From Phascolarctos cinereus (Eukaryota > Chordata > Mammalia > Diprotodontia > Phascolarctidae), in assembly GCF_002099425.1 (NCBI RefSeq), contig NW_018344261.1:1513001-1577000 (forward strand): a stretch of DNA of 64,000 bases. The letters are read 5' to 3'. The notes below the pieces were generated by a model. The model had not been told where the DNA came from. It saw only the letters and a program-made list of their open reading frames with translations, and ran no database searches. Position numbers and translations under genes: made by a program. The number at the start of each line of letters is the position of its first letter. The first letter of the stretch is position 1. Positions 54,265 through 64,000 of the stretch are shown piece after piece.

Positions 54265-54475
54265 GGTCAGTAGCATAGATTGGTAGAAAAAATACTGACT
54301 TAGAATCAGGAGATCTGGGTTTGCATAGTGTTTCCAACTTTTAGTTATTTTTAATTTTGATGAGACTGTTTCCTCATATATAAAATGGGTGTAATAGTAT
54401 CTTGCTTCATGCTGAAGAAAGCATTTTGATAATCTTATAAGTGTTCTGTTAATGTGGATTATTACTATAAGCTCT
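54265..54475 (+). repeat. MIR-family SINE
   Basis: ATACTGACTTAGAATCAGGA, TGTTTCCTCATATATAAAAT and AAGCATTTTGATAATCTTAT. Confidence 0.7.
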
Positions 54476-54479
54476 AACT

Positions 54480-56030
54480 GTACAGCAATAGCTAGAAGTC
54501 ATTGGATTTTTAAAAAATCATGACCAACTATAAATGTATACTTTATAAAGATATTTTTGGTTTTGCTTTTTCAAAGGTGATTTATTAAGAGGTGGGGTTG
54601 GTCTTCCTTGTAAAGCAAAATTAAAGGGTACCTTTAATTATAAAGGACCTTTGTTTCCAGAGGGCTTATTCATCAGGGTATCACTGTACAAACCTATTCA
54701 TCAAGGTATTGCTGTGCTAACATCTCTTCTTCTAGGTTTGGAATAGCCCAGCCTTTACATAGGGAACCACTTGAATATTCCATGTATTTTTTTAAGGCAG
54801 GAAGGTGGGTAGTCTTCACAACCTAACCATTGATCCCCTTTTCTGCCTTTTACACTTTCTCTGCCTTTCTTCTTGTCTCCACAATCATTCTCTATTTCTG
54901 GTTCCAAGAATTTGGACCTGAGTCCCTAATGTGGACCTGGGTTCCCCCAAACCCTTGAGTCTCCAAAGTCCCAAGGATCCCACCAGGCAGGTGCAGTCAG
55001 ACTCAAGCTGGAATTATCAGGAATTAATTTTCTTCAGCCACTTTTTCCTCCCTTGCCATTTTGAGAGGCTGTGGGGCCCACATAAGCTTCTTCAGGACTC
55101 AACAGACCCTCTGGGGCTGTGGGCGCCCCTATGTCGGCTCAGCCAGGCTGGGCCCCTCTCCAGGGAAGGATGGGGTGTGTGTGTGAAGAACTGTTGTATA
55201 TAGCTTTGTTTATTTTCTCTAAAGGATCCTGCTAGAGCCTGGCTATAAAAATAACCTGCCTGGAAACCTCATCTTGAAGGGGGAGAAAGAAGCTTTTGTA
55301 TCCAGGAAAGTGGTTCTAACAGTTTCTCCACCCCTCTGCCTGAGTCCCACATGCATCAAGGAGGTGCTTACAAGGCAATTAAAGGCTAGAACTGGAAGGA
55401 GAGAGGCACAGGGGCTGGTGCTCTTCTAGAGTTAGTCTATTTGACCATAAAGGGGATAATTCTGACCTCCACACTGCAAGGGGGAGGCCCCCATGCAGGG
55501 TGGGGGTTAGCCAAACAGCCTTTAGGGTCAAGCCATAACTAGGGCTGGGCAAACAAATCTTTTCCCCAAAGTGCCAACATTTAGAAGGTTCCAACATAAT
55601 TTGCATTCCATCAACAGAATAGGAACAACTCAACTTAGCACAGAGTTAGTAAGAATCATTACAATGGAAAGCTACCTTATGGCAGAGTTCTTCCCTGGCA
55701 GCTGCACCCCAGATGAGAATCTTGGTGACCTTATGGTGTCTCAGGTGGGTTTTCCACCATAGCCTCCTCAACTGAACTACCCAGACATTAAATCTACTTT
55801 CTAGAATCACTACATAAGGTAGAAAAAGAAATTAAAAAGAGATAGGAAAACACTCAGCAATTCCAAGACCAAAAGTGACACAAGGAAGAGAGACACACAT
55901 TAAAAGGGAAATTCAAGGGAAGACTCGTCCATCCATTTATTCATGCACGCACTCATTCAACATTTGTCAGACTATCTACTGTATTTAAAGCACTTAACTA
56001 CATCCTCAAGTAGATATAAAGTTTAGATCG
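54480..56030. other. Mostly single-copy upstream sequence
   Basis: Nothing recognised with confidence. Short open frames show no domain. Confidence 0.4.
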
Positions 56031-56033
56031 GGG

Positions 56034-56148
56034 TGGGGAACCTGGGGCCTTCTAGGAACTTGGGTGCAGCCTTTTGACTAAGTCCAAATTTTACAGAACA
56101 AATCCTTTTATTAAGGGGATTTGTTCTGTGACGTTTGGATGTGTCATG
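56034..56148. mobile_element. Palindromic hAT-like DNA transposon, partial second copy
   Basis: GGGGTGGGGAACCTGGGGCC, then TTTTGACTAAGTCCAAATTT and the central pair ACAGAACAAATCC / GGATTTGTTCTGT. It has the same order as 27,709-27,894 but lacks the far end. Confidence 0.75.
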
Positions 56149-56149
56149 A

Positions 56150-57112
56150 TCATCACAACCTCCATAGTCAGATTGATAATGAACCCAATCCCCAATTTAT
56201 GCTCTTTCTGTGGGGTCATCAGCCAGGTTATTCCATTCATTAGAGTACATATGATATATCTTATGGATGTTAACATTCCCCACAAACAACTGTATGCTGC
56301 AAGAAACATCAGCAGAATTCTTCCATTGATCCTGACTCAAATGTCCAATTCTCTTCTGCAAACCATCCAGTGAAGCCCACAGCCCAGGAATCAGTATAAA
56401 TAAAAATTCTATTTCCATCCTTTAAGACTCTCATAGGTCAGCCATATTGCTCACAGCTCAACTCATTGGATAGAATTTCCAGAACCCCCATCTCTCAAGG
56501 TATCCTCAATCACTAGGTTAATAGCACTAACTTCCAAAAGCATATACCTTTCCCATAACAGGCAGAATCATTAGTAAACTATGCAAAGCAAGATTCTTTA
56601 AGAGCTAGCCCATTGGGCTAGCAAGGGGGGTAAAGCATCAGGGCTGGAATGGGAAGTCAGCCTCCAGCAATGATATAACTTTTTTCATGAAGAGCACTAA
56701 TTCCTGAGGGACTAAGGAGAATGTAATCGTAGATGTACTATTTCCATTTGATAATAGAGTTCTCTTATAGCCTACCCATCCTTTTAGAGCTTCTATCTTA
56801 CATTGCCCAACTCATGATGGGCAGTTCTGACCAAAAGGTAATCATGCAGCCCTTCGCCATCCATTCAGTAAGCAACTAAGGCATCAAAACATAAAAGCAG
56901 TTGTTTTTTTAACCTAGTATGATAAGTGGTTGTTTTAAAGAATTCATGGCTCCAGAAGCCCAATTGTCACTTAACCTTGCCTTGGTACATGCCAAAGATT
57001 CTTCCTGGCCTGCTTCTTATGAACAGAGAACTCCAGGAACATCAGCTTCGTGGGGTTATAAGAGCACAAAGGGAAAGATTGCTGGGTAGCCCACTCCAAA
57101 TCTTCTAAGGTG
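56150..57112 (-). mobile_element. Endogenous retrovirus fossil: ERV-L-like pol segment (broken)
   Basis: Minus-strand translation carries blocks similar to ERV-L (class III, spuma-related) pol: the end of reverse transcriptase, then RNase H, then the first part of the segment leading to integrase. It is broken in many places. No LTR, gag or env could be recognised next to it. It is bounded by a hAT-like repeat on the left and by an L1 5' end on the right. Its decay suggests an old insertion, probably predating the radiation of living marsupial families. Confidence 0.7.
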
Positions 57113-57989
57113 AGACTGGCCAAAATAGCAGAGTAGGAGGAAACAGTATAGATCAGCTCTCCCTCACAACTATTCCAACAAAGATCTAGGAAGAGAGCCC
57201 AACTAAGTGGTAATTGGGAAATCCAAAGGGAATCCACAAAAAACTCATTTTTCCAACCCATATCATTATAAGGAAAAATCAACGGGGCTGTAGGCATTGG
57301 GGAAGAAGTCAAGTCAAGAACCATTGTAGCACTGGGATTGAACTGAGGCCTAGGCTGTATACCAGAGCAAGAACTGGTTGTGGGTCCAGCTAGGATTGGA
57401 CTTGACTTGATACTGTATACAGTGTAGAGAAGAGAAGCAGAAAAGAGCCAGCATCTGTGCTGTTCTAACCCTAGACGCAGCATGGGAAAAGAACCACAGC
57501 TAGTAGCATCTGGCATAAAGCTATAGTATTGATATAGTTAAGACCTTTCCTGGGGTTGTGTACTGAGCCAGAAGAAGGAACAGAAGTGAGCAGCAGCTGT
57601 GTGTCACTGATCCTAGAGCTAAGTTGGAAATTGGTCCTATAGACCCAGGCTTAGCACTGCAGCTAAGTAACCGGGGCAGGGAACTCAGACCAAGGGTGAA
57701 GCCTGAACTTCTGTCACTCTAAACTTGCACAACCTTCCAGATGACTGGCAGGGGCTAAGGCAGAAATAGTTTACTGAAGCTCCAAACAGGTATAAGCCTG
57801 CAGCTGCATTGCCCAAACCCAATCATACCCTCTCGTACTTTCGAAGTTCAGATAAGGAAAGCAACAATAAAATTTTCTCCTAGACCAGTTCGGGTTCACT
57901 AAAAGTCCCTGAGACATTCCTGAGATCCTTATAGAATATAGAACTCAATAACTGGAGAAAGCAGCAGCAGGATCCCAGATAAGAGGAGG

Positions 57990-58505
57990 AAGGGAACGAA
58001 CATTTAAACTGTGCTAAGTGTTTTAGAAATATCTCATTTGTTCCTTACAACAACCTGGTGAAGTTAAGTGCTATTGTTATCCAAATTTTATAGTTTAGGA
58101 AACTGGAGGCAGCTAGATGGGTAGAGCAGCGGCCCTGAAGTCAGGAGGACCTGAGTTCAAATCCAGCCTCAAACCAAACACTTGATACTTACTAGCTGTG
58201 TGACCCTGGGGAATTCACTTAACTCCAATTGCCTAAAACATATATATATGTATGTATGTATATGTATATATGTATATATGTATATATGTATATATGTATA
58301 TATATGTATATATGTATATATGTGTGTGTGTATGTGTGTGTGTGTGCATATATATATATATATATAGTTGAGGAAACTGAAGCAGGCAGACAGTTAAGTA
58401 TCTTGCTTAGGGTCACATAGCTAATAAGTGTCTGAGGTCAGATTTGAACTCACTTTTTTCTGATTCCAGAATCAGCATTCTATCCACTGTGCCACCTAGC
58501 TGCTT
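57990..58505 (-). repeat. MIR-type SINE split by a SINE plus microsatellite
   Basis: CCTTACAACAACCTGGTGAA before the split and GAGGAAACTGAAGCAGGCAG, then AGGGTCACATAGCTAATAAG after it. The two parts join across 58,106-58,364. Confidence 0.85.
58106..58364 (+). mobile_element. Marsupial tRNA-headed SINE with expanded (TATATG)n tail
   Basis: SINE body 58,106-58,235. The tail is then about 130 bp of TATATG/TGTG/TA units. TAGTTTAGGAAACTG (58,091-58,105) and TAGTTGAGGAAACTG (58,365-58,379) flank body and repeat together, so the microsatellite arose from the SINE tail. Confidence 0.93.
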
Positions 58506-60149
58506 CCTAATATAAATCAGGGCCAAAGAAAGATCTGATATTCTCTCTGGAAATGCACAGATCCCGGCACTAACATGAATTCCAAATCCAGGTATTATGT
58601 ATGGCCGGAAGAATAAGTAAACAAAAAAGACTTCTTTTGATAAAAATATATTATACTGTCGAGTATGTCCAAGACACAAACCCAGAAAAAGAAAATAATT
58701 CCAAAACATCAGCAAGCAAAGCCTTAAAGAAAAATACTAGAAATAAAGCAATAATTTTAAGAGAATTTTGAAGTGATAATATAAATGAAATAACAATGCT
58801 AGAGGAAAGATTTGGAAAATAATGAGGAGATTGGAGGAAAAAGTTAAAAAGAGAATTAATAGCTCAGTACAAAACCTTACCAAAGTAATAGATGCCCTGA
58901 AAATTAAGATGAACCAAATATAAGTTAATGAGACAATGAGACAATTAAATTTATTAAAACAAAGTCAAAAGCTAAAGAGAGAGAGAAAGGGAGAGAGAAA
59001 AATATAAAATATCTCAAGTATCATAAACAAAGTACCTAGAGCACATGATCAAGATGAAAAAGAATCATTGGACTATCTGAAAGCCAAGACTATCAAAAAG
59101 CCTGGAAATCATATTTCAAGAAGTTGCTAAAAAAAAGTGTCTATTTATTAGAATCAGAGGGCAAAGTTTAAAAAATCCACTAATCATCTTCTAAATGAAA
59201 TTCCAAAATGGAAACGCCCAGGAACATTATACCCAAAATCCAGAGCTTCTGGATCAAAGAAAAAAATCATATTCCAAGAAGCCAGAAAGAAAGTTTCAAT
59301 ACCAAAGAGCCACAACGAGGATCACACAAGATTTAGCAGCTACTAATCTTTAGGTTCAGAGAACTTCGAATATAATATTCCAAAAGGCAAAAGTTATAGA
59401 CTTACCACCAAGAAGAACTTACCCATGAAAATTGAGTATGATTCCACAGGGGATAAAATTAACCTTTATTGAAATGACTTACAAATACTACTGATGAAAA
59501 GACAGAACTAAACAAAAACTTTAAAATACAAATATAGGTGTCAAGAGAAATATAAATAGGTAAATATTAGTGAGAAATTGAAGAAACTACACAAGCATGA
59601 AGTGTCTAAATTCTATAAGGTGAGTATGATACAAGTACCTCGTTCAAATTTTAATGTCATAAAGGGCTATAAAGGAAGTTAAGTGAAAGAGAGCAACTAG
59701 GGAGTGGTTTTGTCACATTTCGATGATTTTGAAGGAAGAAAGGAAAGGAGGGGAAAAGAAAATACACTAGAGAAGAAGGAGGAAGGAAGGAAAAGAGGAA
59801 CTTATCTCAAGAAATCCAGTCCCAAGAAGACTACACAAACAATGAGGAAGGGGTGAGGTGAGTAGGCAACATTGTAGTCTCACTGGTTAAAGGACGGCAG
59901 AATACAGACAGAATCTGTTGTAAAAATACATTCAACCGAACAAAGAAAGAGGAGATAATGAGGAGAAGGGAGAATGTAGAATAAAGGAGGATTAGTCATA
60001 AGCAAAACAAATTAATCTTGGAGAGTGGATCAAGAAGAAAGTTTAAAAGAAAATAAAGGATAGAACTAATGGTTGGGCTCTGGAACAGGGGAAGAAAAAA
60101 GAGGTAAAGGTCAGAAGCAGATTGCATTAAGCATAATGTGAGTGGTTTT

Positions 60150-60313
60150 TTGTTTTGTTTTGTTTTGTTTTAGGCAATTGAGGTTAAGTGACTTGCCCAG
60201 GGTCACACAGCTAATAAGTGTTGAGTGTTTGGTATGAGGCCAGATTTGAACTCAGGTCCTCCTGACTTCAGAGCCAGTGCTCTATCCACTGTGCTACCTA
60301 GCTGCTCCTACAA
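60150..60313 (-). mobile_element. Marsupial tRNA-headed SINE
   Basis: Reverse copy with a (TTTTG)n tail. GAGTGGTTTT flanks it (60,140-60,149; 60,314-60,323). Confidence 0.92.
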
Positions 60314-60876
60314 GAGTGGTTTTCAGCTCTCTTTTACTCCTCTTTTACCACCTTTTTCTCTGTAAAGAGGGCACGGGGAATCAAGAGAGGAAAAGGTAGA
60401 AGACAATGGGATAAAAGGAAAAATACAATTAACAAGCAAAGCTAAATATGAATGAGATAAACTCACAAAATGGAAGATGATAGAATCCAATAATATATTT
60501 ACAAGAAACACACTTGAAACAAGGATTGACAAAATTAAAATAAGGAACTGAAAAAAAATCTATTATGCTTCAGGTGAACTAAAAAAAAAGATAGAAATCA
60601 TGATGTCAGAAAAAGCAAAAGCAAAAATTGACTTAATTAAAGAGATAAACAGATAAACTACATTTTGCTAAAAGGTACCATAGACAACGACTTAATATTA
60701 ATACTGAACATATAAGCACCAAATGACAAAGCATTTAAATACTGAAAGAAAAAGTTAAATGAGTTACAGGGAGAAATAGACAATCAAATTATAATAATGA
60801 GGGACCTCAATGTACCCTATTCAGATGTAGATAAAACTAACAAAAAATAAATAAGAATGAAATCTTAAATTCCTCT

Positions 60877-61030
60877 TGGGGCAGCAAGGTGGCATAGTAG
60901 ATAGAGAGCTGACTCTGGAATCAGGAGGACCTAAGTTCAAATATGGCCTCAGGCACTTGACACTTACTAGCTGTATGACCCTAGGTAAGTCAATTAAACT
61001 CCAATTGCCTCACCAGGAAAAAAAAAAGAA
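60877..61030 (+). mobile_element. Marsupial tRNA-headed SINE
   Basis: TTGGGGCAGCAAGGTGGCAT to CCAATTGCCTCACC plus poly-A. It lies inside the L1 ORF2 remains. Confidence 0.9.
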
Positions 61031-62039
61031 TAAATTTTAGAAAAGTTAGATAATGATAGCTCTCTGGTTATTAGTAGATGAAAATATAAAAGAATACATA
61101 TTGCTCAGAAAAGTCTGGTGTCTACAAAATTAGGACACAAAAACATCAAAACAAATTTTAAAAAATTATTTGTTAAGCATACCACAATGTAATAAAAATT
61201 CTCTTTAATACAAGGTCTTTGAAGAAAGGATTAAAAGTATTAGAGACAAAATAATTTAATCTTAAGGAACTAATAGGTCAAGGAACAAATCATAGAAGCA
61301 ATAGATAATTTAATTAAAGTTGATGACAACAGTGAGACAACATAGCAAAATTTTGAAGATGTAGTCAAAGCAGTCCTTAGAAAATATTTTATATCTCTAA
61401 ACAAAAGAAAAAGAACAACTCAATGAACTGGACATGCAATTTAAACAAATTAAAGTATCTCAATCAAAGACCAAAATAGAAATCATAGGCCTTAACAAAA
61501 TTGAAAGCAAAAAACAACTGAATTAATAAATAAAATTAAACTTTTTTTGAGAAAACAAATAAAATAAACTATTAGTTAATTTAAATTGTTAAAAAGAAAG
61601 AAGAAAACTAAATTACAAAAAAAATAAAATGGAAAATTCATATCAAAAGGAAGTAAAAAAAGGAAATTACTAGAAACCATATGCATCAGCACAACCAACA
61701 ACTTAAATAAAATGGATTACTATTTTTAAAATATAAAATGCCCAAATAAACCAAATAAAAATAGAAAATTTTAATAACTTAAATGCAAAAAAAAAGAAAT
61801 TGAACAAATCATAAATGAACTCACAAAGGAAAAAAACCCTTGTGACCAAATATTTACAAATGAATTTTATTAACTATTCAAAGAAAAAATAGTTTCAATA
61901 TTACACAATTTGCGAAAATAAGAAAAGAAGTAATCCTACCAAATTCCTTCTGTGATACTAATATAGTCTTCAGAGAAAGCCAAAACAGAAAAAGAAAACT
62001 ACAGATCAATATTCCTAATGAACATAAAGCAGGACCTAC

Positions 62040-62451
62040 CTTTTAGACAAATAACTTTGGCATGGGAATAAAGGCTGGATTAAAGCGGGGAGCGATTTGA
62101 GATTGATAGATTGGCTGGAAAGCTATTCCAATTAAGCAAGGGGGAGGTAATAAGGTTATGTGAGTTGAGAGAAAAAGAATGTATATGAGATATTCTGGAA
62201 GTACAAACAACAAGATTTGGTACTGAATTGTACTTGTGGGATGAGTGAGATTGAGTCTCAGATGACACCTTAGATTCTCTAGATTATAATGAGGAAATTT
62301 GGAAAGAAGAATGGAGTTGAAGGGAAGAGAATCAACCCTATTTATGTTTTGAAAATGTTGAGTTTGAGATATCTACAGAATATCCAGATCAAGATGTAAA
62401 AAAAAAAATGTGACTGTAGCTCAGGAGAGAGGCTAGCGCTGGATACACACA
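62040..62451 (-). mobile_element. L2 LINE ORF2 fragment (left part)
   Basis: TTGAGTTTGAGATATCTACA with TATCCAGATCAAGATGT is the reverse of the L2 string encoding LxWMSYRHLKLN. AGCTCAGGAGAGAGGCTAG is the reverse of L2 DLSPELQ. The same L2 resumes at 62,855. Confidence 0.75.
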
Positions 62452-62652
62452 CATATACATACATGTATCCAGCATATATCCAGCCTTGTGTGTATGTATA
62501 TGCACATCTACATGCACGTACATGTAAGTATATGTGTAAATGTAAACATACATACATTTATATATACATGTGTGTATTTATATGGATGTGTATGCATATG
62601 CATGTGTGTGCATACATATATGTTTATATACACACAGGGCCGTGCGCGTGCA

Positions 62653-62695
<43 letters not shown>

Positions 62696-62784
62696 CCAGC
62701 CTTAGTCTCTCTCCTCAGCTACAGTCACATTATTGTTTTTACATTTTGATCTGGATATTCTGTAGATATCTCAAACTCAACATA
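62354..62784. repeat. Imperfect inverted repeat: about 98-bp arms around a TG/CA/TA-rich spacer
   Basis: Left arm 62,354-62,451 and right arm 62,688-62,784 are reverse complements at about 90% by eye (shared TTGAGTTTGAGATATCTACA, GAATATCCAGATCAA, TGTGACTGTAGCT, GGAGAGAG, CTGGATACACACA). The spacer is alternating purine-pyrimidine sequence including about 38 bp of pure TG (62,655-62,692). Confidence 0.9.
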
Positions 62785-62854
62785 TTTGTATGTATATATG
62801 TACACATATACATATGTGTGTATATATGTACAGACATGTGCACATGTGTGTATT

Positions 62855-62935
62855 GGGAATTATCTGTATAGAAATGGTAACTCGAACCCATGGGCCCTGA
62901 CGGGATTACCAAATGACATGTACCTATTAATTATA
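62855..62935 (-). mobile_element. L2 LINE fragment (right part)
   Basis: GAATTATCTGTATAGAAATG and GAACCCATGGGCCCTGACGG follow on, in L2 order, from the left part at 62,040-62,451. Everything between is a later insertion or expansion. Confidence 0.7.
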
Positions 62936-63710
62936 CTCTCCCAAAAGGTAAAGGCACTTTGTTGGACAGCTGAACAGTCCCTCTGACTAGCTCATAAAAC
63001 CGGATCTCCTGTCAATCCAGGGCTTGGCTTGGGCTTTCTTATTTCCTTTCAGCTACAGCACCCTTTGGACAGTTTGTCCCGCTTCTTCTCTGAAAAATGG
63101 TGTAATTGTAGAATGCACTTTGCACTGGGTAGCTATCAGTGATTCTGGAACTCGACTTCTTGAATTCACAAGATAGCCACCAAGGATAGAAATGTCCATC
63201 CTTCAGGATCTTGATTTGGTGATTTGGTCTCAAGGAAAGAAACACAAAGTAGAAGAGATAGCCGGTGACTTGAAGTCCAGTCTAGGGTTTCCCTAGGCAA
63301 GTGCATACATAGCCTTGCGTTCATAGCTGCAATGGCTACATCCGGAGTGGGAGGGAGGAGGGGGTAGAAGAGAAGTTTCTCCCTTCCTCTCTCATTGAAG
63401 CCCAAGAGAGAGAGGATGCCTGAGTCACAAGTGGCACACTCAAAAAGAAGGGAAAAGAAAGAGATGGATAAAAGGAGTCTTTGTCTCCACTTTTCACAGC
63501 CACCTGTGTAAGGGCTCTTGCTGTATCAGTAGCCAGTCATCTTTGACATAACTACAGTCACGGGCATCACTAAAGGATTACTGTGTCATGACAAAGCATA
63601 ACTCTTTCAGCCCCAGGATTACCCCCTTGCTACATTTGTATCCCTAGTGCCTAAGTCTAGGACGTTTTTTGGGGGGTCCAAACTGGATTTTATCTGTGTG
63701 AAAACTCCGT
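62936..63710. other. Apparently single-copy, nothing recognised
   Basis: No supported gene or repeat. SENP1 is the expected next gene upstream of COL2A1 in mammals, but I cannot identify any of it here. Confidence 0.35.
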
Positions 63711-63714
63711 CAAT

Positions 63715-63880
63715 AAAGATCAGTATTTTTTTTTTCTGTAAATGACAGACTTAGAGGACTGGAATAGTTGAAGTGACTTGCTCACAGCCACACAATAAGT
63801 ATGTATTGGGGCAGGACTGGAGCCTCAAGCTTCCTTACTCCAAGGCTTGCCTTTGTCCCCTGTCCCATGCTGCTTTGACA
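63715..63880 (-). repeat. MIR-family SINE fragment
   Basis: GAAGTGACTTGCTCACAGCC, ATTGGGGCAGGACTGGAGCC. A further MIR/THER-like start (GAAGAGATCATCTAGTTC) is cut by the window end. Confidence 0.7.
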
Positions 63881-64000
63881 TAGCGGGCTTTTAGTAAGGG
63901 CTTGTTGAAATGAATTTATAAAGGACCGTGGAACTGGCTACTGCAGTACCATGACCACCATGACTAGAGAAGCATAATATTGGAAGAGATCATCTAGTTC

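Larger units (their letters stand above)
57113..62035 (+). mobile_element. Old L1 LINE, 5' half (5' UTR, ORF1 remains, ORF2 start)
   Basis: It starts near GGCCAAAATAGCAGAGTAGG, like the marsupial L1 5' UTR (AAGATGGCGGAGTAGGAGG type). Next come ORF1 remains at 58,730-59,550 (landmarks TTGGACTATCTGAAAGCCA, CACAAGATTTAGCAGCTACT), a purine-rich inter-ORF region (59,700-60,330) and ORF2 endonuclease remains (IIIMRDLNVPYSDVDKT-like at 60,790-60,840) up to the RT approach near 62,030. It is full of stops. Split by a MIR (57,990-58,505, itself split by a SINE) and by SINEs at 60,150 and 60,877. The 3' half is absent. Confidence 0.75.

Noticed and set aside
62488-62871. Plus-strand frame of 127 codons rich in Cys, Val and Tyr
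   Set aside because: It crosses the TG/TA microsatellite and the inverted L2 arm; a repeat product.

Overview
The window is mammalian, almost certainly marsupial, nuclear DNA. Two lines of evidence support this. First, there is a vertebrate fibrillar collagen gene with classic short Gly-X-Y exons. Second, the interspersed repeats are of marsupial type: a tRNA-headed SINE beginning GGGGCAGCTAGGTGG, a second CORE-SINE with a BovB-like tail (MAR1-like), L1 3' ends of the EYYCAIRNDE type, and abundant MIR and L2. The SINE subtype leans towards an Australian marsupial, but I cannot name the species.

Positions 345 to about 19,214 hold the 5' third of COL2A1 (alpha-1 chain of type II procollagen) on the minus strand. 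Exons 1-17 can be placed to the base. They encode the signal peptide, the alternatively spliced cysteine-rich VWC domain (exon 2, 207 bp, 10 Cys), the minor helix, the N-telopeptide and the start of the main triple helix. The rest of the gene lies beyond position 1. Control elements are visible: a TATA box with a GC-rich promoter around 19,214-19,760, the intron-1 SOX9 chondrocyte enhancer at about 16,700-16,775, and a perfect 13-bp stem-loop beside the weak exon-2 splice donor. Two oddities stand out. The exon 17 acceptor lies beside an 11-G run and lacks four expected bases (possible assembly error). Intron 16 is about 6 kb and is filled with repeats.

From about 19,800 to 64,000 (upstream of COL2A1) I find no protein-coding gene. 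This stretch is a layered fossil bed: old L1, L2, CR1/L3-like and RTE-like LINEs, many MIR and marsupial SINE copies with clear target-site duplications, two copies of an LTR-like repeat (one carrying a palindromic DNA transposon), an 80-bp mariner MITE, a broken ERV-L pol fossil, long GAA, AG and TG microsatellites, and a local inverted duplication of an L2 fragment. All longer open frames here fall in low-complexity sequence, repeats or collagen-antisense sequence, and are rejected as genes.

I found no convincing undescribed biological system. The most worthwhile items are the exon-2 stem-loop, the conserved enhancer, the exon-17 anomaly, the inverted L2 duplication, and the nested composite element at 36,096-37,692.
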